Source: a virus. Taken from it: a stretch of 64,000 bases of DNA. The notes under the pieces were generated by a model, which was not told the DNA's origin, searched no databases, and was given only the letters and a program-made list of their open reading frames with translations. Each line of letters begins with the position of its first letter. The first letter of the stretch is position 1. The DNA is taken from positions 1 to 64,000 of IMG/VR virus record IMGVR_UViG_3300006037_000005. One strand, 5' to 3'. Of the stretch, positions 49,426 to 56,626 are shown in pieces. A program made the position numbers and the translations under genes.

Positions 49426-49872
49426 TTAAAAAGGAAATTCCGACTTGTTCATCTCTATACCATTTTTTCGTGTGGGTATTTCTTTTATGTCTTTGTTTTC
49501 ATAGAAATTCTTCAATATGATTCTAATTGCTTCACTAAAAGTACACCCATGGTACATCTGCAAAAAAGATATTGGTGTTGAACCAGAATTTCCACATCTG
49601 TAGCATTTATATCTATCAAGACGTTTAGATACTCTCATGATAGTTCTTGATGAAAAATCTTTACATTTTGGGCAAAAACATTGGAAATTAGAACCTTTTT
49701 TTGTTAACACCAAATATTTAGATAGCACTTCGAATGTTCGGGCGTTTTTTAAAACAATATTTATATCTTCCTGTTTGAAATAAAAATTATCTTTTATCCT
49801 AGATTTTAGACGAGGTTTTCGATTCTTTTGAAAAATTTTAAATTCAGATGTATCAAAAACAGAATTTTTCAT
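49426..49872 (-). CDS. DnaG-type primase zinc-domain protein (148 aa)
   Basis: CFCPKC ... KCYRCGNSGSTPISFLQMY, then FSEAIRIIL, is the CHC2/DnaG zinc-binding domain, which recognises template DNA for primer synthesis. No TOPRIM catalytic domain is attached, so this is either a stand-alone zinc domain working with a primase elsewhere or a regulator. The N-terminal 45 residues are basic. Confidence 0.78.
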   Translation of the reverse strand: MKNSVFDTSEFKIFQKNRKPRLKSRIKDNFYFKQEDINIVLKNARTFEVLSKYLVLTKKGSNFQCFCPKCKDFSSRTIMRVSKRLDRYKCYRCGNSGSTPISFLQMYHGCTFSEAIRIILKNFYENKDIKEIPTRKNGIEMNKSEFPF

Positions 49873-50228
49873 TTTATTAATTCAAATCCTTTTTCTATAG
49901 CACGATTGAGTGCTGTATGATAGTTATACCATTTCTTGTCTGAACTATGCAAAATGACACCATTTTTGAATATAACAAAATCAAAAATATTTCTAAACCC
50001 TTTATCATCATTGATAGTTTTTATTTTTCTTGGTGATATATCGATTTTATGTTTTGTTCTGAACCAATCTATTGCATCTTGATATGTTGGTACTGGTAAA
50101 AGATTTTTCGGATCTTCTGCCTTGCCATATATTGGTTTTTCACCATCATAATACATGGTAAAATCAGCTTTAAAATGTTTAGTTTTAAAGATTTCAGCTA
50201 TGTTTCTATTCACAAATACAGTTTTCAT
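49869..50228 (-). CDS. Conserved phage protein (119 aa)
   Basis: PVPTYQDAIDWFRTKHKID in the middle is a block I know from Bacteroidetes phages, followed by FVIFKNGVILHSS and a C-terminal NRAIEKGFELI helix. Start at 50228 (ATGA overlap). Function unknown. Confidence 0.78.
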   Translation of the reverse strand: MKTVFVNRNIAEIFKTKHFKADFTMYYDGEKPIYGKAEDPKNLLPVPTYQDAIDWFRTKHKIDISPRKIKTINDDKGFRNIFDFVIFKNGVILHSSDKKWYNYHTALNRAIEKGFELIK

Positions 50229-50449
50229 ACTTTTGTTATTTTGCACCAATCTTTGCCGTCACCATCGATATTATTAATAAAAAAGAATACCCCATCGCAA
50301 TTAGTTGCGTAAATTTTATATCCAATTCTGTGATGCTGTTGAAGAATATTCATATCAAACTCTAACTCTCTATGATCATTAACATCAAAATTAACTGCTA
50401 CTATTTTGATGTTTTCTTTGCTAATATAAACCCTTTTGCTCTCGATCAT
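50225..50449 (-). CDS. Hypothetical protein (74 aa)
   Basis: Start at 50449 (MIESKRVYISKENIKIVAV) so that it does not overlap the upstream membrane gene. Beta-rich. Function unknown. Confidence 0.66.
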   Translation of the reverse strand: MIESKRVYISKENIKIVAVNFDVNDHRELEFDMNILQQHHRIGYKIYATNCDGVFFFINNIDGDGKDWCKITKV

Positions 50450-50451
50450 TA

Positions 50452-50646
50452 TTAAAACAAATCTTTCTCTATGAACCAAAAATTTTTTAATTGCCCTTTA
50501 GCAGAATTTGGTGCAAGCAATAAGATGTAAGATACAGATCTAACTATTTTTGAAAGAAAATAAAGAATAATACCAATAGAGAATATAAATATGATATAAA
50601 GTATGAAAATTACAAGTCTGAAGTATTTTTGAATTCTGTCTTTCAT
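50452..50646 (-). CDS. Small membrane protein (64 aa)
   Basis: One long hydrophobic stretch (residues 10-45, with VIFILYIIFIFSIGIILYF) and a polar tail. Start overlaps the upstream stop (ATGA). Confidence 0.68.
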   Translation of the reverse strand: MKDRIQKYFRLVIFILYIIFIFSIGIILYFLSKIVRSVSYILLLAPNSAKGQLKNFWFIEKDLF

Positions 50647-50822
50647 GTTGGATCATATTGTTGTATTTCTGATTCTGATATGTAATCTATGGTATATCTA
50701 ACATCTGGAACACAAATTGGAGTTCCAAGATATATCCTTGTTTTACCACCAATAGTAACAACTTGTGCTATTGTTGTGTTTTGATTGTAAGTCTTTATTT
50801 TTGCACCTTCTACCAATTTCAT
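50643..50822 (-). CDS. Small beta-rich protein (59 aa)
   Basis: MKLVEGAKIKTYNQNTTIAQ starts at 50822, 15 bp below the tRNA-Cys 3' end; it has GGKTRIYLGTPICVPDVRY later. Its TGA overlaps the ATG of the membrane protein. Function unknown. Confidence 0.68.
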   Translation of the reverse strand: MKLVEGAKIKTYNQNTTIAQVVTIGGKTRIYLGTPICVPDVRYTIDYISESEIQQYDPT

Positions 50823-50836
50823 AACATATTATTTTG

Positions 50837-50912
50837 AGTTTGAGAGGAGAATTGAACTCCTGTTAAATTAGTTTTGCGGACTAATCCCTATACCAACATT
50901 GGGTACTCAAAC
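50837..50912 (-). tRNA. tRNA-Cys (GCA)
   Basis: Acceptor GTTTGAG/CTCAAAC, D arm CCC...GGG, anticodon stem TTAGT/ACTAA with loop CCGCAAA (anticodon GCA), T arm AGGAG TTCAATT CTCCT, discriminator T as in Cys tRNAs. CCA is not encoded. Confidence 0.92.
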
Positions 50913-50915
50913 ATA

Positions 50916-51416
50916 TTATTTAGTTTTTAAATGTTGTTCTATTGTATTAGATACCGCAAGTATCATTTTTGATTTGAAAACATTATCATTTTTCAAATCA
51001 TTGTGTACTTTATCAAGTAAACTATCATTAACCTGCACTATATTTTTGGCGAGTTTATGTGAAAATGCTTCTTTTATGGATTGTTTGAAAAAATCAGAAT
51101 CAACAATTTCTGTGAAATGTTCTCTAATGATAGAAGAAATTTGTGGTTCGAATTCAGTTATGACTTTTGAAGTGAGTTGTGAAAGATTATTTTGGTATGA
51201 ATCCTGCAATTTCTTTTTGATCGCTTCTTTTATAGCACCTTGTACCTCAGCAAGAATTGATTTTTCCAAATCCACTGGCTGATAGGTACTAACGACTTTC
51301 TTATCGATCTTTTCTACCAAAGACTTTATATCGCTTCTAAAATTCTGATTCTCCTCTCTCAGAATCTTAACAGTCTCTAATAGATCTTTTATGTGTGCTT
51401 CTTCTTTTTGTGTCAT
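50916..51416 (-). CDS. Coiled-coil protein (166 aa)
   Basis: Helical: HIKDLLETVKILREENQNF opens it and the C-terminal half alternates amphipathic helices. Its C-terminal block resembles the 108-aa protein at 62934-63260 in composition (EQQ/KxAxxHKLAKNIV). It is close to tRNA-Cys and may be cotranscribed. Function unknown. Confidence 0.75.
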   Translation of the reverse strand: MTQKEEAHIKDLLETVKILREENQNFRSDIKSLVEKIDKKVVSTYQPVDLEKSILAEVQGAIKEAIKKKLQDSYQNNLSQLTSKVITEFEPQISSIIREHFTEIVDSDFFKQSIKEAFSHKLAKNIVQVNDSLLDKVHNDLKNDNVFKSKMILAVSNTIEQHLKTK

Positions 51417-51448
51417 ATAATTTTATTAAGAAATTCCATAGAGGTTTC

Positions 51449-51640
51449 CTAATTTTTAATAGAGGCTATATATTCATAACAGAAGGCTCTGGCTTGAAGC
51501 TCTGCCTCTATAGGTGAATTATCTCGAAAAGATTTTAACACAATATTATCTTTTATGACAGAGCATTCATAATAAGAATTATCATTTATTAGTCTGAACC
51601 AAATGCCATGGTACTGCCACAAATTCATTTTGGTATTCAT
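51449..51640 (-). CDS. Hypothetical protein (63 aa)
   Basis: Beta-then-helix: WQYHGIWFRLINDNSYYEC and then SPIEAELQARAFCYEYI. Reminiscent of short phage host-takeover proteins, with no firm family. Confidence 0.65.
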   Translation of the reverse strand: MNTKMNLWQYHGIWFRLINDNSYYECSVIKDNIVLKSFRDNSPIEAELQARAFCYEYIASIKN

Positions 51641-51754
51641 ATTATAAATCCTTTTGGTTATCTAATCCAATTGTTTTAGTATGATATAATATTTTTAATC
51701 TTATGTTCCTTTTATATAAAGGGCAATTTTTATAATTGAAATCCAACACAATTT

Positions 51755-52177
51755 TTAATCAGAGTACAGTTCCAAATCGAAGTACAGTTTTATTGATTCA
51801 ATCAATGGGGTTTTTGACCATTCACTAACTTTACCACCGCTTATGATATATTCAAGTCTTTGAACTGCACCTTTAATTGAATTATCCACATCCTTCCAGT
51901 CCATGGAAAATAAGAAATTCCATTCTGGTGAAATCGATTTCAATCCAGTAAATTGTTCTGACCATTTATGAAAATCTATCTCGCCTGATAAATCATCAAC
52001 ATAATTTGCTTTCACATTTTCTTTATCAATAATGGTGCAGTGACCTATTATGCACCCAACAGATTCACATTCTGGGTCATAATAATTATATTCCTCCCTG
52101 TATATGGACATATCGAAACTTTGTTGTGGTATGGTTTTGATATAATCAGCCATTTTCTGCAAATTAACTTTGTTCAT
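51755..52177 (-). CDS. Hypothetical phage protein (140 aa)
   Basis: Contains ESVGCIIGHCTIID and WNFLFSMDWKDVDNSIKGAV, a conserved pair I have seen in phage proteins of unknown function. The C-terminus is amphipathic helical. Confidence 0.73.
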   Translation of the reverse strand: MNKVNLQKMADYIKTIPQQSFDMSIYREEYNYYDPECESVGCIIGHCTIIDKENVKANYVDDLSGEIDFHKWSEQFTGLKSISPEWNFLFSMDWKDVDNSIKGAVQRLEYIISGGKVSEWSKTPLIESIKLYFDLELYSD

Positions 52178-52215
52178 ACTTTATGGTTTTGGTTTTTCTC
52201 TTTTAAATGTATATC

Positions 52216-52416
52216 TTAATTCAGGAATACTAGGTGGTCTGAAAGTGTCAAACCAATAAGTTCCCAGCCTTCCTCACCGTACTTGTTTAAAATACTATCA
52301 GTAATATTTTCTTTGTTGTTGTTAAGTGTTAAGTATTCAAATTTTTTAGTAGGTTTCAGTTTTTCTTTATTGTCTTTACTTGACTTTAATGATTGGTGAT
52401 TTTTTAAATCATTCAA
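52216..52416 (-). CDS. DUF4177-like domain (66 aa, TTG start or read-through product)
   Basis: The C-terminal half KFEYLTLNNNKENI ... LNKYGEEGWELIGLTL matches DUF4177. The first codon after the upstream gene's TGA is TTG in the same frame, so the gene either starts at TTG coupled to that stop or is the second half of one split gene. No ATG is available. Confidence 0.6.
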   Translation of the reverse strand: MNDLKNHQSLKSSKDNKEKLKPTKKFEYLTLNNNKENITDSILNKYGEEGWELIGLTLSDHLVFLN

Positions 52417-52650
52417 TCAAATACAGTTTAGTTCACTGAGTAATGAGTATTCCTGTTCATTCAGTTCAATAGCCATGACTGTATCAAGGCATTGAGTTAT
52501 AGGGAAGAGTTTTAAAGGTTTTGTTGACTCATTAAAGTCTTTAATAAATTTATTTGCACGCTCCTCAGTTAAACAAACCATATAGTTTTTAATTACAATT
52601 TCTTGACTAGGGTTGCTTATTTCAATTAATGCTACTTTGTATGCTACCAT
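52417..52650 (-). CDS. Hypothetical protein (77 aa), in frame with the DUF4177-like ORF
   Basis: MVAYKVALIEISNPSQEI opens it; TVMAIELNEQEYSLLSELN ends it. Its TGA stop is followed in the same frame by the DUF4177-like ORF, with no intervening base. Confidence 0.65.
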   Translation of the reverse strand: MVAYKVALIEISNPSQEIVIKNYMVCLTEERANKFIKDFNESTKPLKLFPITQCLDTVMAIELNEQEYSLLSELNCI

Positions 52651-52701
52651 TTTTATTTGTTTAAATTTAATAATTTCTCTTTCATCAATTAGTCATCCAA
52701 T

Positions 52702-52785
52702 GGAAAGGTAGGGGGATTCGAACCCCCACTAGAAACCAGTTTTAACATGGATGAAGAACCAATACCCCATTATACTTTACCTTTC
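52702..52785 (-). tRNA. tRNA-like sequence with an oversized anticodon region
   Basis: An acceptor stem (GAAAGGT/ACCTTTC, with an eighth A-T possible) and T arm (GGGGG TTCGAAT CCCCC) are perfect, and the D loop has a GG. The part between is about ten bases too long: TTGGT and ACTGG pair weakly round a 17-base loop, or ACTGG/CTAGT form a long variable arm. No anticodon could be assigned. Degenerate or atypical. Confidence 0.55.
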
Positions 52786-52802
52786 ATAAAAATATCCAAT
52801 CA

Positions 52803-53288
52803 TCACTTTTCTGATATAAGTGTACCATTATTAATTGCATCTTGATACTCTTCAAAACCCTTTTTAAGTGTATCAGCAATTTTATTTGGAACAACTGTAT
52901 AATCTTGGTCTCTTATTTTGACTATATTTTCAGAGTTTGTCCAAGATGTTTCTATTTCTCCATTTGGATTTTCAAGTTTAAATATAAGACATTTATTGTG
53001 ATCATCAAAAATCACTTTAACAAGTCTATAAAATGTATTTTGCATCCTTTTTATTTCAGAAATGTAGATTACAAAGGGTTTATGAATATATGTACCTTCT
53101 TTCCACTCAATAATGGATTTTACTTTTTCATATTCCTCTAATTTAGTTTCATAAATGGTATAACCATCTATTCCATTAGCTACAACTATCACAAAACATT
53201 CTCCTACATATACAACTGTAAAAATAGTTTCAATTGAACAATGTTTGATCTTATCATTTATGGAAGTTTCACTTATTTTCATATACAA
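52803..53288 (-). CDS. Hypothetical protein (161 aa)
   Basis: Beta-rich first half (TIFTVVYVGECFVIVVANGI) and a helical C-terminus. First gene below the RNA-rich gap, with a 15-base hairpin (GCTTG/CAAGC) about 30 bp before its start. Function unknown. Confidence 0.72.
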   Translation of the reverse strand: MYMKISETSINDKIKHCSIETIFTVVYVGECFVIVVANGIDGYTIYETKLEEYEKVKSIIEWKEGTYIHKPFVIYISEIKRMQNTFYRLVKVIFDDHNKCLIFKLENPNGEIETSWTNSENIVKIRDQDYTVVPNKIADTLKKGFEEYQDAINNGTLISEK

Positions 53289-53417
53289 AATGTTTAAAAT
53301 GTGCTTGTCTTTCCAAGCTGTCCAATTGTTTGCAGTACCAACTAAATGTAAAAGAATCTAACTTTTATCGCTTATTTAACCAAACCTCAATCAACGGGCT
53401 GAATAGAAAAGCATTTG

Positions 53418-53537
53418 TAGCAAAGGTAAGATTTGAACTTACAATGGTCATAATAATTAATTTATCGGTCATTCTCACTTCCACATGGATATTACCCTTA
53501 ATTTATTACTAGTGTCTACCAATTCCACCACTTTGCT
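53418..53537 (-). tRNA. Interrupted tRNA-Leu-like sequence
   Basis: Acceptor AGCAAAG/CTTTGCT, the Leu-type D arm TGGTGGAATTGGTAGACAC, T arm GTAAG TTCAAAT CTTAC and discriminator A are all present. The span is 120 nt, about 33 more than a class II tRNA. Between the D and T arms TAATAAATTAA faces TTAATTATTA at a distance, enclosing the excess. It could be a short intron-like insertion or a decayed gene. Confidence 0.6.
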
Positions 53538-53541
53538 ATTT

Positions 53542-53631
53542 ATTTCTACAGTTGTTGTAATAGTAGTATAATCTCTGTTTGGTAACTACTCTCACTTACT
53601 ACAACAACTTACCATTTAAGGCAGTAGAAAT
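53542..53631 (-). ncRNA. Structured RNA element, copy A
   Basis: Three nested helices: ATTTCTAC with GTAGAAAT (8 bp), AGTTGTTGTA with TACAACAACT (10 bp), and the short hairpin CC-TTAAAT-GG lying between the two. It starts 12 bp after the stop of the 53643 gene and ends just before the interrupted tRNA. Bases 53289-53417 beyond the tRNA hold no ORF. Orientation - is assumed because all neighbours are -. Confidence 0.55.
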
Positions 53632-53642
53632 GTTTAATGTTT

Positions 53643-54269
53643 TTAAAGATTTTGTTCAATCCAAGTATTAAAATCCTCTATTTCTGATTTAGTTGAAGTC
53701 ATTCCATAATGTTCAGCTAAATTAAATAATAAGATTTCAACTTCATCTCTACTAAAACTATCTTTAACAGCTTTAATATTGATTGTATTGTTTGGATTGG
53801 TTTTTAATTTAAACCTTTCTGGTTGACATTCTCCACATAATGTAGAACAATTATTACCACAACTTCTTCCATACTCAACTAATACATCACTAATAATATT
53901 ACTTTTATTATATTCAGTAACATAGTGTTCTATAAATTGTTGAGGTATTTGAGGCAAATGTTCAAAATAACCAGTACCATCACCAAAACCTAATTCATTA
54001 TCTGTTGTGGCTATAATTTTCTTCCACTGACCATTACACTCATGTTTACCTAAATGTTTTTCAAATTGACCATATAATTTAGAAGTTTTATCAGCCATCA
54101 TTCTCCAATCACCTTCTTTTATTCTATCACATGAAATAATATAAAGATGTTGAAATGATTGTGTACAATTGATAATTTTTACTCTATCTGTAACAAGTTT
54201 GTTAAACTCTAAACAAATTGGTGCTTTATCTTTAGTCGGAAGTAAAATTGCTTTACATTTATTCCACAT
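53643..54269 (-). CDS. Conserved Bacteroidetes-phage protein (208 aa)
   Basis: DRIKEGDWRMM, then KKIIATTDNELGFG, HLPQIPQQFIEHYVTEYNK, a CSTLCGEC cluster, and SRDEVEILLFNLAEHY at the C-terminus. This is a well-spread uncharacterised family; related blocks occur in the 24014 and 27267 genes. It is flanked on both sides by structured RNA elements. Confidence 0.83.
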   Translation of the reverse strand: MWNKCKAILLPTKDKAPICLEFNKLVTDRVKIINCTQSFQHLYIISCDRIKEGDWRMMADKTSKLYGQFEKHLGKHECNGQWKKIIATTDNELGFGDGTGYFEHLPQIPQQFIEHYVTEYNKSNIISDVLVEYGRSCGNNCSTLCGECQPERFKLKTNPNNTINIKAVKDSFSRDEVEILLFNLAEHYGMTSTKSEIEDFNTWIEQNL

Positions 54270-54289
54270 GATATTGTTGTTAAAATCTG

Positions 54290-54547
54290 AATTTCTTTTA
54301 AAATAAAACTATTTGGAAGAATTCTAACTTCATATTATTGACTCAACGCTTAATTTACTCACAACAAGAGCTAAGTGAATTTAATACCTTTACAATAGAC
54401 ACAATCTCTAGTAAGATTTAATAATATGAAGTTTTCTAAGACTTCATGTAACCCCCGTTACAGACTTGTTAATTCAAGCAAATATTATTGCTTATCTTCA
54501 AGCAAGTAATTTTAAATGCTAGTTTTTTACAGAACTAGCAAACTGTT
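54290..54547 (-). ncRNA. Hairpin-rich non-coding region
   Basis: No ORF in this stretch. Paired segments: AACTTCATATTATT (54326) with its complement at 54420; ATGAAGT/ACTTCAT (54426/54441); TGTAAC-CCCC-GTTACA (54447-54462); TTGCTT/AAGCAA (54488/54500); TGCTAGTT/AACTAGCA (54517/54533). Some compete, for example AAATGCTA (54514) can pair instead with TAGCATTT (54547). Function unknown; attenuator, regulatory RNA or origin are options. Confidence 0.5.
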
Positions 54548-54660
54548 AGCATTTATAAAATTGTTGTAACTAACAATACAAGGTTTCAACATCCTAGAAC
54601 TTTCCAATTAAAGTATATTTGTTTACAACAACTTATCCATTTAAGGACAGTAGAAATGCT
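54548..54660 (-). ncRNA. Structured RNA element, copy B
   Basis: Same architecture as copy A: outer helix AGCATTT/AAATGCT, inner helix TTGTTGTAA/TTACAACAA, and the TCC-TTAAAT-GGA hairpin between them. Primary sequence shared with copy A is the 3' part ACAACAACTTA...CCATTTAAGG...CAGTAGAAATG, while the loops differ. It begins at the stop of the SPFH gene. Confidence 0.55.
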
Positions 54661-55496
54661 TATTTTTTGATGTTAACCATGTCATAAAACCCATTTTGGT
54701 TAACATATTGTGGCATGGGGCATTTGGCATCGATCCATCCCTTGATAGCAATTTCTTTTATATAGAGTTCTTTTTCTTTTAATAAAAGTTCTGTAACACC
54801 CTGTGATCTTGCTCTGTTTGCTTCCGAAGTCAAATTTGCTAAATCAATTTCTTTCTTTGTATTAGCAAGTTTTTTATCCAGAATTTGAGATTCTTGTTCA
54901 ACCTTGTTTCTTTCAGCTATCTTTGCTATCATTGCATCTGTGAAAGAAAGTTGTGATGAATATGTTAGAAGTTCGAATCCTGCTTTTTCAAATATTTTTC
55001 TTAGTGTATCTGTACAAGCCTTCTCATACCTTAATTTACCACCATTGTTCATTAATTGTTCATCAGATAAACTGTTAGAGATCTCTCTTGATATATCTTT
55101 TATCCTTGGTTCTAATATTTGGTCTTCAATCATATCTAAATCAACACCAGTTCCAAGATGTTTATAATCAAACACTATATCTATTGCCCTATTTTTCAAA
55201 GCTTTATAAGTATACATCGGTGAGACATAGTAATTTGTATTATCCGTTGATGAAATTGTCAGTTTATCACCATACTCACCTTTTTGTTCGAATAGAGGAA
55301 CTTGTATGAGTTCAGTTCCCCAAGAAATTGTTGAGACTTTACCAGTAACATTATGGAAATCGTTTTTCCCATCTCTACCATAATTTTCCATCAACACACC
55401 TGCATAATTTGGTTTCACCCAACTGTTACAAGATGTAATACCAATAACTAATGCTAAAATTATAGCACCAAATCCGAGATTTTTGAAATTTTTCAT
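54660..55496 (-). CDS. SPFH/prohibitin-like lipoprotein (278 aa)
   Basis: A signal with lipobox (GITSC, Cys23) is followed by an SPFH/Band 7-type region (YVSPMYTYKALKNRAIDIVF, VDLDMIEDQILEPRIKDI, SREISNSLSDEQLM) and a C-terminal coiled coil (AERNKVEQESQILDKKL). Lipidated prohibitin-like proteins are found in several Bacteroidetes phages. They could assemble rings at the membrane; a role in superinfection exclusion or lysis control is unproven. Confidence 0.83.
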   Translation of the reverse strand: MKNFKNLGFGAIILALVIGITSCNSWVKPNYAGVLMENYGRDGKNDFHNVTGKVSTISWGTELIQVPLFEQKGEYGDKLTISSTDNTNYYVSPMYTYKALKNRAIDIVFDYKHLGTGVDLDMIEDQILEPRIKDISREISNSLSDEQLMNNGGKLRYEKACTDTLRKIFEKAGFELLTYSSQLSFTDAMIAKIAERNKVEQESQILDKKLANTKKEIDLANLTSEANRARSQGVTELLLKEKELYIKEIAIKGWIDAKCPMPQYVNQNGFYDMVNIKK

Positions 55497-55660
55497 TTGT
55501 TTTTAAAGATTTTTGTTAATATGAAATAAAAGCCTATTATTGTTGCTCCCATAGACAGAAGGGATAGAGGTGGTGAAACATAATTGAATATGTAGACATT
55601 GAGATTTACTAAAATCATAAACAATATTACTAAACCAACTATTATAGATAGATTTTTCAT
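55493..55660 (-). CDS. Small membrane protein (55 aa)
   Basis: Starts MKNLSIIVGLVILFMILVNL at 55660, with a second hydrophobic stretch SMGATIIGFYFILTKIF. Its TGA overlaps the start of the SPFH gene, so the two are coupled and may be partners. Confidence 0.65.
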   Translation of the reverse strand: MKNLSIIVGLVILFMILVNLNVYIFNYVSPPLSLLSMGATIIGFYFILTKIFKNK

Positions 55661-55662
55661 TT

Positions 55663-56130
55663 CTATTCTTCTGTTTTTGTTTCAGTCAATGATTTAGCGA
55701 TCGGTGAAGGTTGTACCCATTTACCACCATTCATCCAACCTATTTGATTTTCAGTATCGAAAACACTCTTTCTATATTCAGTATTGCGAACAAGTCCCAT
55801 AGTAACTGATTTCACAAATTCTGATTTTTCTTTTTCTACAGTTAGTTGTGATTTTAAAATCTCTAACTCTAAATTGAATTGCATTTTATTCAATTCTCTT
55901 TCCCTTTGGTCAAGTTCAGAATTTCTCGCATCATGTTTTCTGTATTCTTCTACAATAGAATTCAATTTTTCCACTTCTTGTGATTTGGTGGCAAGAAGAT
56001 TTTTATATAATTCTAAAGACTTAGCATCTTTATCTGCCTGCTCAAGTCTTACTTTCAAGACATCACCAACATGTGCTGGTAGATTTTTCTTTATGATTTC
56101 TTAAATCTCCTTGTTTGTGTTTGTATCCAT
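55663..56130 (-). pseudogene. Conserved phage coiled-coil protein with an in-frame TAA after codon 9
   Basis: From ATG 56130 the frame reads MDTNTNKEI, stop TAA (56101-56103), then EIIKKNLPAHVGDVLKVRLEQ, a coiled coil, and VRNTEYRKSVFDTENQIG near the end. The whole is a recognisable Bacteroidetes-phage family, whose members normally start above this stop. Either a nonsense mutation or restart at an internal TTG (56058) gives 131 aa. Confidence 0.75.
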
Positions 56131-56136
56131 TTTTGT

Positions 56137-56625
56137 TTATTGTTTAGCTCCTGTTTTGATTAAATATTCTGAATAAAGAATTTCTATCATACCATCAACT
56201 GGTTGAAATTTCTTATTTCCTTTTGTATCAATGAAAAATTCAGAGGTTTCAGAATTTTCATGAACATTAAAAGAACCAAAATATTTTTTACCAATGTTAA
56301 ATGGCTGGAAATTTATTAAAGCATTTAGAGAATCATATGTTATGATCGGTAATGCTTTAATAGCATCTGCAAATTCAGTTCCTTGTTTTGGCATATATCC
56401 AAGTCTAACTTTCTTCCAAATCTTAGAATCTGGATTTTTGTCGAAAGCGATAGCTGATATACCACCACAAACAGCACCCATGGAATCAGATCCATAATAA
56501 TCAACATCCTCCTCTACAAATTTCATGAATAAAGATTTAGATTCAGATACTGCATTTTTGCAAGAATCAGAAAAATCTTTAAATTTTTGGTGTAATTCAG
56601 ATTCTTTATCTATTTTGTAAAACAT
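56137..56625 (-). CDS. Conserved Bacteroidetes-phage protein (162 aa)
   Basis: FYKIDKESELHQKFKDF, then SGLSYIAFDKNPDSKIWKKV-type spacing (here GGISAIAFDKNPDSKIWKK), GYMPKQGTEFADAIKALP and FNVHENSETSEFFID. Same order as a common uncharacterised family. Function unknown. Confidence 0.82.
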   Translation of the reverse strand: MFYKIDKESELHQKFKDFSDSCKNAVSESKSLFMKFVEEDVDYYGSDSMGAVCGGISAIAFDKNPDSKIWKKVRLGYMPKQGTEFADAIKALPIITYDSLNALINFQPFNIGKKYFGSFNVHENSETSEFFIDTKGNKKFQPVDGMIEILYSEYLIKTGAKQ

Positions 56626-56626
56626 G

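Noticed and set aside
26899-52419. Genome-wide recoding of TGA as a sense codon
   Set aside because: Several well-formed gene pairs use ATGA overlaps in which TGA is a real stop, for example near 22262, 47848 and 50225. Only isolated genes show in-frame stops.
52702-52785. Suppressor tRNA reading UGA (a TCA triplet is present in the loop)
   Set aside because: No five-pair stem frames that triplet as an anticodon, so it cannot be assigned.
53542-53631. Similarity of TTTCTAC...GTAGAAAT to the Cas12a direct repeat (TTTCTAC...GTAGAT), suggesting a phage CRISPR repeat mimic
   Set aside because: The loop is far longer than in a Cas12a repeat, pairing runs on outside it, and copy B lacks the GTAGA half. 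No array or spacers are present.
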